Below, piece by piece: positions 25,695 through 35,900 of a stretch of DNA of 48,549 nt. The notes beneath the pieces were generated by a model, which was not told the origin of the DNA, searched no databases, and saw only the letters and a list, made by a program, of their open reading frames with translations. Origin of the DNA: an uncultured Verrucomicrobiota bacterium (GTDB lineage Bacteria > Verrucomicrobiota > Verrucomicrobiia > Limisphaerales > CAIYYI01). The stretch covers positions 1 through 48,549 of the forward strand of contig CAIYYI010000232.1 in NCBI GenBank assembly GCA_903930345.1. Direction: 5' to 3'. Both the position numbers and the translations under genes were made by a program. Numbering within the stretch: position 1 is the first letter of the stretch; the number at the start of each line of letters is the position of its first letter.

Positions 25695-28600
25695 ATGAAC
25701 AATGCTGTCAATGCATCCCGGTGGTCGTACGCTTGGCGTTTGATCGGAACCTTGCTGATCCTGGTTCTATCCCTGCTGCCGATTGCGGCGCAGGTGGTTG
25801 GCCCTTACCGGGAGGTGTTCCTGAGCATCACCGGTGGCAGCGTTTCCAACCTGACCAACGCCGCCGTCTTCCCCAACCAACCCGGATTCGACGAGGTGCT
25901 GACCAACAATTTTCTGACCCCGTCGAGCTATGGCGACAATTACGGACAGCGGGTGCGGGGTCTGCTGGTGCCGCCACTGACCGGCAATTACTACTTTGCC
26001 ATCGCCAGCGATGACAACTCCGAACTGTGGCTCAGCCCCGACCCCAACCCGTCCAACCGGGTACGGATTGCCAACGTGCGAACCAACACCGGCATCTTGG
26101 AATACACCAAGGAAACCAACCAACTCTCGGCGGCGATCAGTCTCGTGGCCGGGCAACAATACTATCTGGAGGCCTTGCATAAGGAAAGCACCAGCGGCGA
26201 TGGCCTTTCGGTGACCTGGCGCAAACCGGGGGATGCCGCCATTGCCAACAACGCCAACCCCATCCCCGCCAGCAACTTCCTGGCCTACGGACTGCTGGCC
26301 CCCGCCATCACCGGGCAACCAACGAACGTGGTGGCGGTGGAAGGCACATACGCCAGTTGGACTGTGCGCCTGGCCCGCCTGGCCACCGCCCGTTACCAAT
26401 GGCAGGCCAACGGCGTCAATCTCGCCTCCCCGGACACCAATGTCCTGACGCTGGGGCCCCTGGCCCTGACCAATAACAATCTGGTCATCCGCTGCGCCAT
26501 CACCAACGCGATCGGCACCATCATCAGCACCAACGCCATCCTCACGGTGCTGCCCGATACCAACCCGCCGGCAGTGCTGCTGGCGGTCTCCTCCGTGAAT
26601 GCCACCCGGATCACGGTGGTGTTTTCCGAACCGGTGGATACTGCCAGCGCCACGAATCTGGCCAACTACAGCCTGGATAATGGCGCAGTAATCCTTTCCG
26701 CCACCGTGGGGGCAAACAACCGCATAATCGTGCTGACCACCACCGCGCCGCTGGCGCGGGATGCGACTTACCAACTGACCGTCAACCGGGTGCGCGACCT
26801 GGCGGCCACACCCAACCTTTTGTCTCCCCAGAACCTCACCTTCAGTACCGTCATCCCGGCCCTCAGCCCGCAATACCTATCCCTGCCACTGGAAAATCCA
26901 GGAGCCTCCTCCCGCCGCCATGGTCTGGTGCTTTCGGAGGTCATGTACCACCCGGCTGAACGGACCGATGGGCGTGTGCTCGAGTTCATTGAGGTGTTCA
27001 ACTCCCAGCCATGGTTCGAGGATCTCAGCGGCTGGAACATTGACGGTGCGGTGAAATTCACCTTTCCCACGAACACCATCCTGCCCGGCTGGAGCCATTT
27101 GGTGGTGGCCGCGCAACCGGAGGATGTGCGCGCCGTCACCGGCCTCACCAACGTGTTTGGACCGTTTGACGACCTGGGCCGCCTGCCCAACAACAAGGGG
27201 GATCTCCGACTCCGCAACAAACTGGGGGCGGTCCACTTTGAAATGTATTATGAAAACAACGCCCCCTACCCGGTGGCGGCGGATGGGGCTGGACATTCCC
27301 TGGTGCTGGCGCGCCCCAGCTACGGGGAGCGGGATGCCCGGGCCTGGGCGGCCAGTGACCTGCCAGGTGGCTCACCGGGCCGGGTGGAAACCGCCTCCTC
27401 TAACGCCTACGCGAGCGTGTTTCTCAATGAAATTCTCGCCCACACCAGCCAATCCGATGAGGATTTTGTGGAACTCTTCAATTATTCCACCAACCCGGTG
27501 AACCTGGCCGGCTGCATCCTGACGGATGACCTGGCCACCAACAAACTCATCCTCACAAACCTGGTGATCGCCCCGCTGGGGTATGCCTTGTTCCACACGG
27601 CAGATTTGGGTTTTGCGCTGGCGGCCGGCGGGGAAACACTCTACCTGTTCGGCCCGGATCGCGCCCGGGTGGTGGATGCGCTGCGGTACGGACCGCAGGA
27701 ATTCGGCGTGTCCTTTGGCCGGTCCCCGGATGGCTCCCCGGACTGGTCCCGCCTGAACGCAGCCACTCCAACCGGCCCCAACACCGCACCACTCATCAGC
27801 CCGGTGGTGATCAATGAAATCATGTATCAGCCGATGGGCGATGCTACCGCAGACGAGTATGTGGAGCTGCACAACTGGTCGGACACCGCCGTGGACCTCA
27901 GCGGCTGGAAGTTGGAGGACGGGGTGGAATTCACCGTGCCGGAGAACACCTGGCTGGCACCCGGCGGCTACCTGGTGATCGCCGCCAATGCCGCCCGAAT
28001 GCAGTCGCTTCATCCGCAGCTCAATGGCACCAACTGCCTGGGCAATTGGGCCGCCAGTCTGCGCAATCGTGGCGAACGCCTGGCCCTCTCCCGGCGGGAA
28101 ACCGTGATCAGCACAAACGCCGTCGGCACTGTCACCACAAATCACCAGTCGGTGGTGGTGGATGATGTCACCTATGGCAATGGCGGACGCTGGGGCAATT
28201 GGTCGGCCGGTCGGGGCAGCAGCCTGGAGTTGCGCCATCCGTACAGCAACCACCAACGGGCCGCCAACTGGGGCGACAGTGATGAAACCGCCAAAAGCGG
28301 CTGGATTCCCTTGGAATTAACCGGGGTGCTCGACAACGGCATTTCCACCGCAAACCAAGTGGAGTTCTACCTGTTCGGCCCGGGGGAATGCCTGATTGAC
28401 AATGTGGAAGTACTCGTGGGCGGGGTCAATCTGGTGCCCAACCCCACCTTTGAGAGCGGTGCATCCGGCTGGTTTGCGCAAGGCAACCATGACCAATCAG
28501 ACTGGGAGGCTGCCGAGGGTTACGCCAGTCAGGCTTCCCTGCACCTGCGGGCCACCGACGCCGGGGGCACTTCTGGCAATCGGGTGCGGGCACCGCTCAC

Positions 28601-31600
28601 GGCCACGATTGCATCAGGCACCACTGCCACTTTGCGGGTGAAGGTGCGCTGGCTCAAGGGGCATCCCCGGCTCCTGATGCGGCTGCATGGAAGCTGGCTG
28701 GAGGTGTCGGGCTATATCTATGAACCCAACTCCCGTCTCGGAACCCCGGGCCTCCGCAATACCATCGCCACCAGCCGTCTGGCACCGGCCATCTCGGATG
28801 TGCGCCATTACCCTGCCACCCCCGCCTCCCTGGCCCCGGTCCAGGTCGTGGCCCGGGTGGACGCCCCGGATGGCCTGTCCGAGCTTTATCTCGAGTGGCG
28901 CAAGGACCCGGAAACCGCCACGCAATCGCTGCCCATGCAATATCACGGGGCCGGCCTCTACAGCGCCACCCTGCCCGGACAATCCAATGGCATCACCGCC
29001 GCCTTCGCCATCGTGGCCCGCGACACCCGGCAACCGGCCAATCAGGGCGTCTTTCCCGCCAACTATCCAACCCGCGAATGCGTGGTGCGCTGGGGCGACA
29101 CCCGCGCCACCAACAACATCGGCAGCTACCGGATTTGGGTGACCCAGAAAACGTACCTCCGCTGGATCACCCGCGACCGGATGAGCAATGACCCGCTGGA
29201 CTGCACAGTGGTGTACGGCGACACCCGCGTGGTCTATAATGCCGGCTGCCAGTACAGCGGTTCGCCCTACCATTCCGTCGGCTATACCACGCCCACCAAC
29301 AGCAACTGCGATTTTGTGCTCACCCTGGGGTCAGATGACCCACTGCTGGGGGAAGAGGAGATCAACCTCTTCATGACGGGCAACGGCGGCGGGGATACGA
29401 CCACGCTGCGGGAAATCCACGCCTACTGGCTGGGCTACCAACTGGGCCTTTCCTACAACAACCATCGCCTGGTGCAACTCTGGGTCAACGGCGTCAAGCG
29501 CGGCACCCTGGTGGCCGACGCCCAACAACCGACCCAGGATTATGTGGACCAATGGTATCCAGGCGACACCGGCGGTGATCTGCACAAGATCGCCAACTGG
29601 TTCGAGTTTGACGGGACGGCTGATGGCACCGCCTCCCTCGGCTTTCTGGCTTCGGGTGCCAGTCTTAATCTTTACACCACCACCGGCGGCCAGAAAAAGC
29701 TGGCGCGCTACCGCCAGAACTGGCCGCGCCGAGCCTTTGGCGATGATTCGGAGAACTATCAAAACGTCTTCAACCTGGTGGACGCCTCCCAGACCACCGC
29801 CACCGGGGACGTTTACACGGCCGTGCTGAATTCCACCGTGGATGTGGACAACTGGTTCCGCGTCCACGTGGTCAACCACATCATCGGCAACACGGACAGC
29901 TTCTCCTACGGCGGTGGCCAGAACATGTACGCCTACAAACCGACACGGGATGTCTGGCACCTCTGCCTGTGGGACATCGATTTCGCATTCGGCAACGCCT
30001 CGCTCACCAATGGAGCCATGTTCAACATCGGAGGCAAGGAGCACGGCCCCCTGAACACCCACCCACCTTTTGCCCGGTTGTACTGGCAGGCCATCATTGA
30101 GGCGGTCAACGGTCCCTTGGACCCCGCCAAGTCCTTCGCGCTGATAGACGACCGCTATAACGGACTGGTGGCCAACGGCATCACCCCGGCCTCCTTTGCA
30201 GGCACCAAAACCTACTGCGTGGGTCGGCGCGATTACATGCTGGGGTTGATCGCCAGCAACACCTTCCCCTTTGCCCTCACCACTGACACCATCACCAGCG
30301 GCACCAACATGGTCACCCTGACAGGCACCGCACCACTGGACGTGCGCACCCTGCTGATCAATGGGATCGCCTATACCCCGAACTGGACCACCTTGAGCAA
30401 CTGGACCCTGCCCGTGCCGCTGCCACCCGGCAGCAATCGGGTGACCCTGGCGGGTTTTAACTCGCTCGGCACCGCAGTGACTGGGGCGGTGGGACAGATC
30501 ACCGTAGTCATCACCAATGACGATCCCGCCGCCCGTGTGGTTTTCAATGAAATCATGCACACCCCGGCCACGCCGGATACCGCCTATGTCGAACTGTTCA
30601 ACACCTCCACCCGACTGACCTTTGACCTGTCCGGTTGGCGGATCAACGGATTGGATTACACCTTCCCGGACGCCACCTGGCTGCCACCACGCGGTTTCCT
30701 GGTGATTCCCCAAAACCGCGCGGCATTTCAGGCCGCCTACGGCTCATCCATCCCCCTCACAACCGAGTATGCCGGCCGACTGGATTCCGATGGGGAAACC
30801 CTGACCCTCCTGCGGCCCGGCGCAGGCCTTGGAGAATGGCTGGTAATGGACAAAATGCACTACGAAACCCAGCCTCCCTGGCCCACCGTGCAAACGGGGC
30901 GGGAAAATGCCCTGCAACGCCTGGACCCTGCCGCGCCCACCGACCGCCTAGCCAACTGGTCGGATGGCTCCGGGTGGCGGTTCTTCTCCAGCAGCGGCAC
31001 GCTCACCGCGACCCAGAAACGGCTGATGTTCTACTTGGACACCAAGGCTGATATTTACCTGGATGACATCGTCCTGGTGCGCGGGTCGGCCGCCAATGTG
31101 GGCACCAACCTGGTGATTGACGGTGATTTTGAGGGTTTGTTGTTCACCAACCAGGGCGGAGTCTGGAATTACTCCAACCCCGCTGCGAGCCAGTCCCATA
31201 TTTCCACCAACTTCGCCCACTCGGGGAGAAGCTCCCTGCACTTGGTGTTCACCAACGCAGGCAGCACCACCTCCTACTTGTACGAGGACACGCTGGTGAC
31301 CAACTCAGGCACCCACACCCTCAGTTTCTGGTATTTGCCCGGCACAAATGCCAACCGGCTCACCTCCCGCATGAGTTCTCTGCTGCGCCCGGAAATCAGC
31401 GTTCGCCTCAATCTCGCCACACCAGGTCAAACCAACTCGTTGTACCGCGTCATGCCGGCCCTGCCCAATGTTTGGCTGAACGAAATCGCCCCCGGCGGCT
31501 CAACCTCCGCGCTGGACAATGCCGGAGAGCAGGAACCGTGGTTGGAAATCCACAATGAGGGCACCAATGCCATCGACCTGGGCGGACTCTATCTCACCGA

Positions 31601-32891
31601 TGATTATCAGACACTGGACAAGTGGCGGTTCCCCACCGGTACGGTGATCCAGGCACAGCAATTCCTCCTGGTCTGGCTGGATGGCCAAACCAACCAGACC
31701 ACCCTGAGCCACATACACGCCGGTTTTCGTCCTTCCACCTCCGCCCGGGGACTGGCTCTGGCCATGAACATCAGCGGGGGCATGATGGTGCTGGACTATC
31801 TGAACTGGTCCGGCAATTGGCTGAATTACAGCCACGGCGCCTATCCCGATGGCCAGGGTTTCACCCGGCAGGCCTTTGATTACCCCACCCCCGGCGGCAC
31901 CAACAACCCCGCCCGCCGCGAGGTGGCGCTGCGCATCAACGAGTGGATGGCTGACAACAGCTCCAGCCTGATTGATCCCGCCGACGGACAGCCCAAGGAT
32001 TGGTTTGAGCTGCACAACCCCGGCAGCAACGCGGTGGACCTGGCCGGTTTCCACCTCTCCGATGACACCAACAATCCGACCCGTTTTACCATCCCCCCAG
32101 GGTATGGCCTGGCTCCCAAAGGCCACCTGCTGGTGTGGGCGGACGACCAAACCGCGCTGAACAACCCGGCGCTGAGTCCCAATCTTCACCTCAATTTCCA
32201 GCTCAGCCGCAACGGGGAAACCATCGCCCTCTACTCACCCCAGGGAGAACTGCTGGACCTAGTCAACTTCGGAACCCAGGCCGCCAATGTCAGCCAGGGC
32301 CGCTTCCCGGATTCCTCCACCAACATCCAAACCCTGCCCATCGCCACACCCGGCGCAGCCAACACCCTCACTGTGCCGACCACCAACCAACCACCGGTGA
32401 TTGGCCAACTAACCAACCTGGTGTTGCTGGTCGGTCAAAGCGCCGCCTTCACCATCCCGGCGACCGATGCGAATCAGCCGGCACAGACACTCAGCTATTA
32501 CCTCCTGGCAAACCCGGCCGGAGCCTCGCTCAACGCCTCCAACGGCTGGTTCCAATGGACCCCCACAACCGCCCAGACCGGCACGCAGGCCGTTCAATTG
32601 CGGGTGATTGATTCCGGATCACCACCCGCTTTTGCGGACGCGGCCTTTCTGGTCACGGTGGGCTTGCCGCCACATCTGACGGCTTACCGCACCAATTTCG
32701 CCAACGGCCAGTTCCTGCTGAATTTCAACACGCTGCCGGGAAAAACCTACCAGCTCCAATTACGTGAGGATGTACAGACGGGCGGCTGGACCAACGTCGG
32801 ACCGGTGCAAACCAGCACCTCCAACAGCCTGATCTGGCTCGATTCCCTGGACCGTCCCAAACGCTTCTACCGGCTGCTGGGCGGGGATTGA
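25695..32891 (+). CDS. Giant secreted PA14 / lamin-tail / CotH-kinase protein with RFYR C-terminus
   Basis: This 2398-residue protein starts at MNNAVNASRW, giving a signal peptide that ends at IAAQ (about 35). Domains in order: PA14 (about 36-198), Ig-like (200-290), SbsA/Big-like (292-385), lamin-tail domains from about 411, 575 and 704, a carbohydrate-binding-like sandwich (890-1010; NPTFESGASGW), CotH kinase (about 1143-1530; RWITRDRMSND, and WDIDFAFGN near 1427), lamin-tail (1614), a second NLVIDGDFEG sandwich (1785-1900), lamin-tails (1926, 2079), a cadherin/He_PIG-like domain (2230-2325; NGWFQWTPTTAQTG) and a C-terminal domain ending KRFYRLLGGD. It is probably surface-exposed; the kinase may act on secreted proteins. 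It is convergent with the next gene (16-base gap). Confidence 0.88.
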   Translation: MNNAVNASRWSYAWRLIGTLLILVLSLLPIAAQVVGPYREVFLSITGGSVSNLTNAAVFPNQPGFDEVLTNNFLTPSSYGDNYGQRVRGLLVPPLTGNYYFAIASDDNSELWLSPDPNPSNRVRIANVRTNTGILEYTKETNQLSAAISLVAGQQYYLEALHKESTSGDGLSVTWRKPGDAAIANNANPIPASNFLAYGLLAPAITGQPTNVVAVEGTYASWTVRLARLATARYQWQANGVNLASPDTNVLTLGPLALTNNNLVIRCAITNAIGTIISTNAILTVLPDTNPPAVLLAVSSVNATRITVVFSEPVDTASATNLANYSLDNGAVILSATVGANNRIIVLTTTAPLARDATYQLTVNRVRDLAATPNLLSPQNLTFSTVIPALSPQYLSLPLENPGASSRRHGLVLSEVMYHPAERTDGRVLEFIEVFNSQPWFEDLSGWNIDGAVKFTFPTNTILPGWSHLVVAAQPEDVRAVTGLTNVFGPFDDLGRLPNNKGDLRLRNKLGAVHFEMYYENNAPYPVAADGAGHSLVLARPSYGERDARAWAASDLPGGSPGRVETASSNAYASVFLNEILAHTSQSDEDFVELFNYSTNPVNLAGCILTDDLATNKLILTNLVIAPLGYALFHTADLGFALAAGGETLYLFGPDRARVVDALRYGPQEFGVSFGRSPDGSPDWSRLNAATPTGPNTAPLISPVVINEIMYQPMGDATADEYVELHNWSDTAVDLSGWKLEDGVEFTVPENTWLAPGGYLVIAANAARMQSLHPQLNGTNCLGNWAASLRNRGERLALSRRETVISTNAVGTVTTNHQSVVVDDVTYGNGGRWGNWSAGRGSSLELRHPYSNHQRAANWGDSDETAKSGWIPLELTGVLDNGISTANQVEFYLFGPGECLIDNVEVLVGGVNLVPNPTFESGASGWFAQGNHDQSDWEAAEGYASQASLHLRATDAGGTSGNRVRAPLTATIASGTTATLRVKVRWLKGHPRLLMRLHGSWLEVSGYIYEPNSRLGTPGLRNTIATSRLAPAISDVRHYPATPASLAPVQVVARVDAPDGLSELYLEWRKDPETATQSLPMQYHGAGLYSATLPGQSNGITAAFAIVARDTRQPANQGVFPANYPTRECVVRWGDTRATNNIGSYRIWVTQKTYLRWITRDRMSNDPLDCTVVYGDTRVVYNAGCQYSGSPYHSVGYTTPTNSNCDFVLTLGSDDPLLGEEEINLFMTGNGGGDTTTLREIHAYWLGYQLGLSYNNHRLVQLWVNGVKRGTLVADAQQPTQDYVDQWYPGDTGGDLHKIANWFEFDGTADGTASLGFLASGASLNLYTTTGGQKKLARYRQNWPRRAFGDDSENYQNVFNLVDASQTTATGDVYTAVLNSTVDVDNWFRVHVVNHIIGNTDSFSYGGGQNMYAYKPTRDVWHLCLWDIDFAFGNASLTNGAMFNIGGKEHGPLNTHPPFARLYWQAIIEAVNGPLDPAKSFALIDDRYNGLVANGITPASFAGTKTYCVGRRDYMLGLIASNTFPFALTTDTITSGTNMVTLTGTAPLDVRTLLINGIAYTPNWTTLSNWTLPVPLPPGSNRVTLAGFNSLGTAVTGAVGQITVVITNDDPAARVVFNEIMHTPATPDTAYVELFNTSTRLTFDLSGWRINGLDYTFPDATWLPPRGFLVIPQNRAAFQAAYGSSIPLTTEYAGRLDSDGETLTLLRPGAGLGEWLVMDKMHYETQPPWPTVQTGRENALQRLDPAAPTDRLANWSDGSGWRFFSSSGTLTATQKRLMFYLDTKADIYLDDIVLVRGSAANVGTNLVIDGDFEGLLFTNQGGVWNYSNPAASQSHISTNFAHSGRSSLHLVFTNAGSTTSYLYEDTLVTNSGTHTLSFWYLPGTNANRLTSRMSSLLRPEISVRLNLATPGQTNSLYRVMPALPNVWLNEIAPGGSTSALDNAGEQEPWLEIHNEGTNAIDLGGLYLTDDYQTLDKWRFPTGTVIQAQQFLLVWLDGQTNQTTLSHIHAGFRPSTSARGLALAMNISGGMMVLDYLNWSGNWLNYSHGAYPDGQGFTRQAFDYPTPGGTNNPARREVALRINEWMADNSSSLIDPADGQPKDWFELHNPGSNAVDLAGFHLSDDTNNPTRFTIPPGYGLAPKGHLLVWADDQTALNNPALSPNLHLNFQLSRNGETIALYSPQGELLDLVNFGTQAANVSQGRFPDSSTNIQTLPIATPGAANTLTVPTTNQPPVIGQLTNLVLLVGQSAAFTIPATDANQPAQTLSYYLLANPAGASLNASNGWFQWTPTTAQTGTQAVQLRVIDSGSPPAFADAAFLVTVGLPPHLTAYRTNFANGQFLLNFNTLPGKTYQLQLREDVQTGGWTNVGPVQTSTSNSLIWLDSLDRPKRFYRLLGGD

Positions 32892-32907
32892 GCCCGGGAA
32901 ATCCGCG

Positions 32908-35900
32908 TCAGCGACCCGCCACCGTTTTCGCCTCCGGCTCAATGACCACGCGAAAGCCGACGTTGAAGACTTTCTGCCAGGGCTGGTAAGCCAGCCGCAC
33001 CGCTGATCGCGCGTACCGGAGGCGATCCCGCCATGAGCCGCCGCGCGCCACCCGGCGCGCACCGGAATCAAGGCTCTCCCGACCATCCGCCGCCTGGTAA
33101 GGATATGGGCGGTACTCTGAGCGCGTCCACTCGGCCGCATTGCCGTGAAGGTCATGCAACCCCCACGCGTTCGGTTTGAAGGAACCCACGTCGGCCGTCA
33201 CCAACTGACCGTCGTTGAACCGGTTCTCGCGCACAACCAGGTCCGGGGATTTCGGCCGCCAGCCCTCATCGGCCAGACGCCGCAAACTGGCGTCGCCCAG
33301 GTTCGCAAACGGGCTGAAATCGGTGGTCAGATCCCCATACGAGAAGGCGCTGTCCGATCCGGCCCGGCAAGCCCATTCCCATTGCGCTTCCGTGGGGAGA
33401 TTAACCGCCTCCCCCAGGCGCGCGCCCAGCCAGCGGCAAAACTCGCGCGCCTCCAGCCACGCCACCCGCACCACGGGCTGCCGGGGGCGATTGAGCGGCC
33501 AGCCGAGGTAGGACTCATCAAAAATCCAGGAGGAACGGTGTTCAAAACGGCTGTCGTGAGCGGCATTGAACCGGGCAAACTCTTGGTTGGAAACTTCAAA
33601 CTTTGACATCCAAAACGATTTTTCAATCGTCACCACACTCACCGGCTGCTCGTCCAACGCACCCTGGGGATCGCCCATGACGAAGCTGCCGGCGGGAACC
33701 CGCACAAACTCCATGGTGGCCCCGCCGCCCAAATCCACCATCCGGGTAAGGGTGCCCGCCGCCGTCTGGAGTTGCTGCGCCTGGGCCGCCGTGAGGGGCC
33801 ACCCAGCCAGTGTTGGCTTATCGTGTCGCACCGGGGAAACGGGGGGCGGCATGACCACGGGGATCGGTGCCGGCACCGGCTCAGGCGCAACCTCGTAATC
33901 CTCCACCACCCCGCCATAAAGCTGGCGCAGCTCCAACCGCCGTTCCCGCTGCTGGCCCGGCAGGCGGGTCACTTCCCCCCAAGTGCCGTGACAGGGCGCA
34001 TTCAAATCAATCCAGGTGACCAAGCGTTCCCAAGCCTCGGCATCCAATGCCACGCCGTGGTGTCCCTGCTTCAGCATCCGCACCAGCTCGGAGGTGTCGG
34101 CATGAAACTCCATCGGCGGCAGCAGGTGAAGATCGCTTTCCAAGCCACCCACCCGAACGTATTGGCGCAGCACCGCATAGGAGGGCTCAAACACCGCGCC
34201 GAAGCGGCCCAGCAACGCCCGCTTCTCGCCCGCCTTGAACTGTCCGTCCAATTGGCCACCCGCACAGACATAGTATCCTCCCTGATCCCGACGCAAATCT
34301 GCCAACTTGACTCCGTCCGCCTTCGGCTGGCCGTCGTGGCAGCCCACGCAGAATTTATCCAGCACCGGCTGCACCTCGCGCACGAAGCTGAACCCGCGCA
34401 CCGAGCCGAGCCAGGGTTTGATGGTTGAAGGCTGCCGCAGCAATGCCTGGCGGCGATTGGCTCCCGGAGGCGCTCCGCTTTGGCGGTCATGGCAGCCCAC
34501 GCACGAGGCATTTTCCCCCGGCATGGCCGTCATCCAACTGCGCATGAGCGCCACGGCCCTACCCTCGGCATCCAGGGGTTGGAAGGAGAGCGGGGTTTTG
34601 GCCGGAACGGTGAACAGCGCGGAGCCATCCGCCTCCACCGGCACAGTGCCCAGCACCCGCTTGGCCTCCCAGGGGCCATCCGCACCCACCCGGTGGTCAA
34701 TGCCCGCCAGGGTCTGGTAGCCAAAGTGGTAGGTGAAGATCCTCAGATTCTTGATGGTGCCCCGGGGAACGCCCGCAAGGCCTGGTCCGGCATACACATC
34801 CTCCATGTAAACCAACGCGTCATTCTTGCTGGGAACGGTTTTGTCCTGGATGACCGGAGGACGTGGACGGGCCCTGAACGGGATGGGCTCCAGCAGGGCA
34901 AACCCTTCCTCCTCCTTGATCAGGGTCATATTGTCGAAGACGTCCACCAGGTAAATCCCCCATAGGGAGTCCGGATCCGGCTTGGCTGCCACCAGAAAAT
35001 AGTTCTCATCCAGCGGCCAGGGATGCAGAAACTTGGGCCAATGATGCTCAGTCAGTTTATCCTCAATGCCGGCCTGCACCGGCTGGCCACGGAAGGGAAT
35101 GCGCTGCACCACGCCGGATGTTTCCTGGCGACCCAGCGCCGGGTCGAACACCACCAGGTCACCCACGCGCCCCTCATGGTGTCCGGTGACGATGCCCGCA
35201 AATTTGGTTGGATGGCCCGGAACCGCACGGGAGAAGAAGACGGCATTGGGCCAGTACGAATTCGCGCCGTAATGCTCCATCTGGCCGGTGCCATCCGGGT
35301 TCATGCTCATCAGCACGCGGTTCCACACATGGGGGGTATCCGTGTAATCCCACCGCAGGTAGAGCACCCGGCCATTGTTGAGCACCGTCGGGTTATAATC
35401 GTGGTCCTGCTCGAAGCACAATTGGCGGATACCCCGACCATCACCCTCCATCTGGTACATCATCCCCACGATCACCCCCGCGTTGCACGGCACGCCTTGC
35501 AGCGGTGCGGTGGAGACGAAGTCGATCTTCCCGTTTGGCAGGTAGCACGGGTCGTAATTATGCACATCCCGGGGCTCCACCGGGGTCAATTGCCGCAATT
35601 GGGAGCCATCCGCGCGCAGCTCAAACACCTGCCACAGCCTGCCCTGGTCGGGCATGGCGAAGAGCATTTTATCGGCCTCCCAGTTCAAATCCACATCGGT
35701 GACCAACTGTTTGCCGGAAGGTTTGAACAGGCGGGTCATCCTGCCGGTGGGCCGCACCGGGGAAACCACGGCAATCTCATTTTCCCACTGGTCCACATTC
35801 ACCATGGTGCCCTGTGCCCAAGAGCTTTGCTGGGGCATTCCCAAGTACACGCCCAACCCCTTGTCCTCCCACTGGGATCGTCGGGGCTCGCCGGTCGGCT

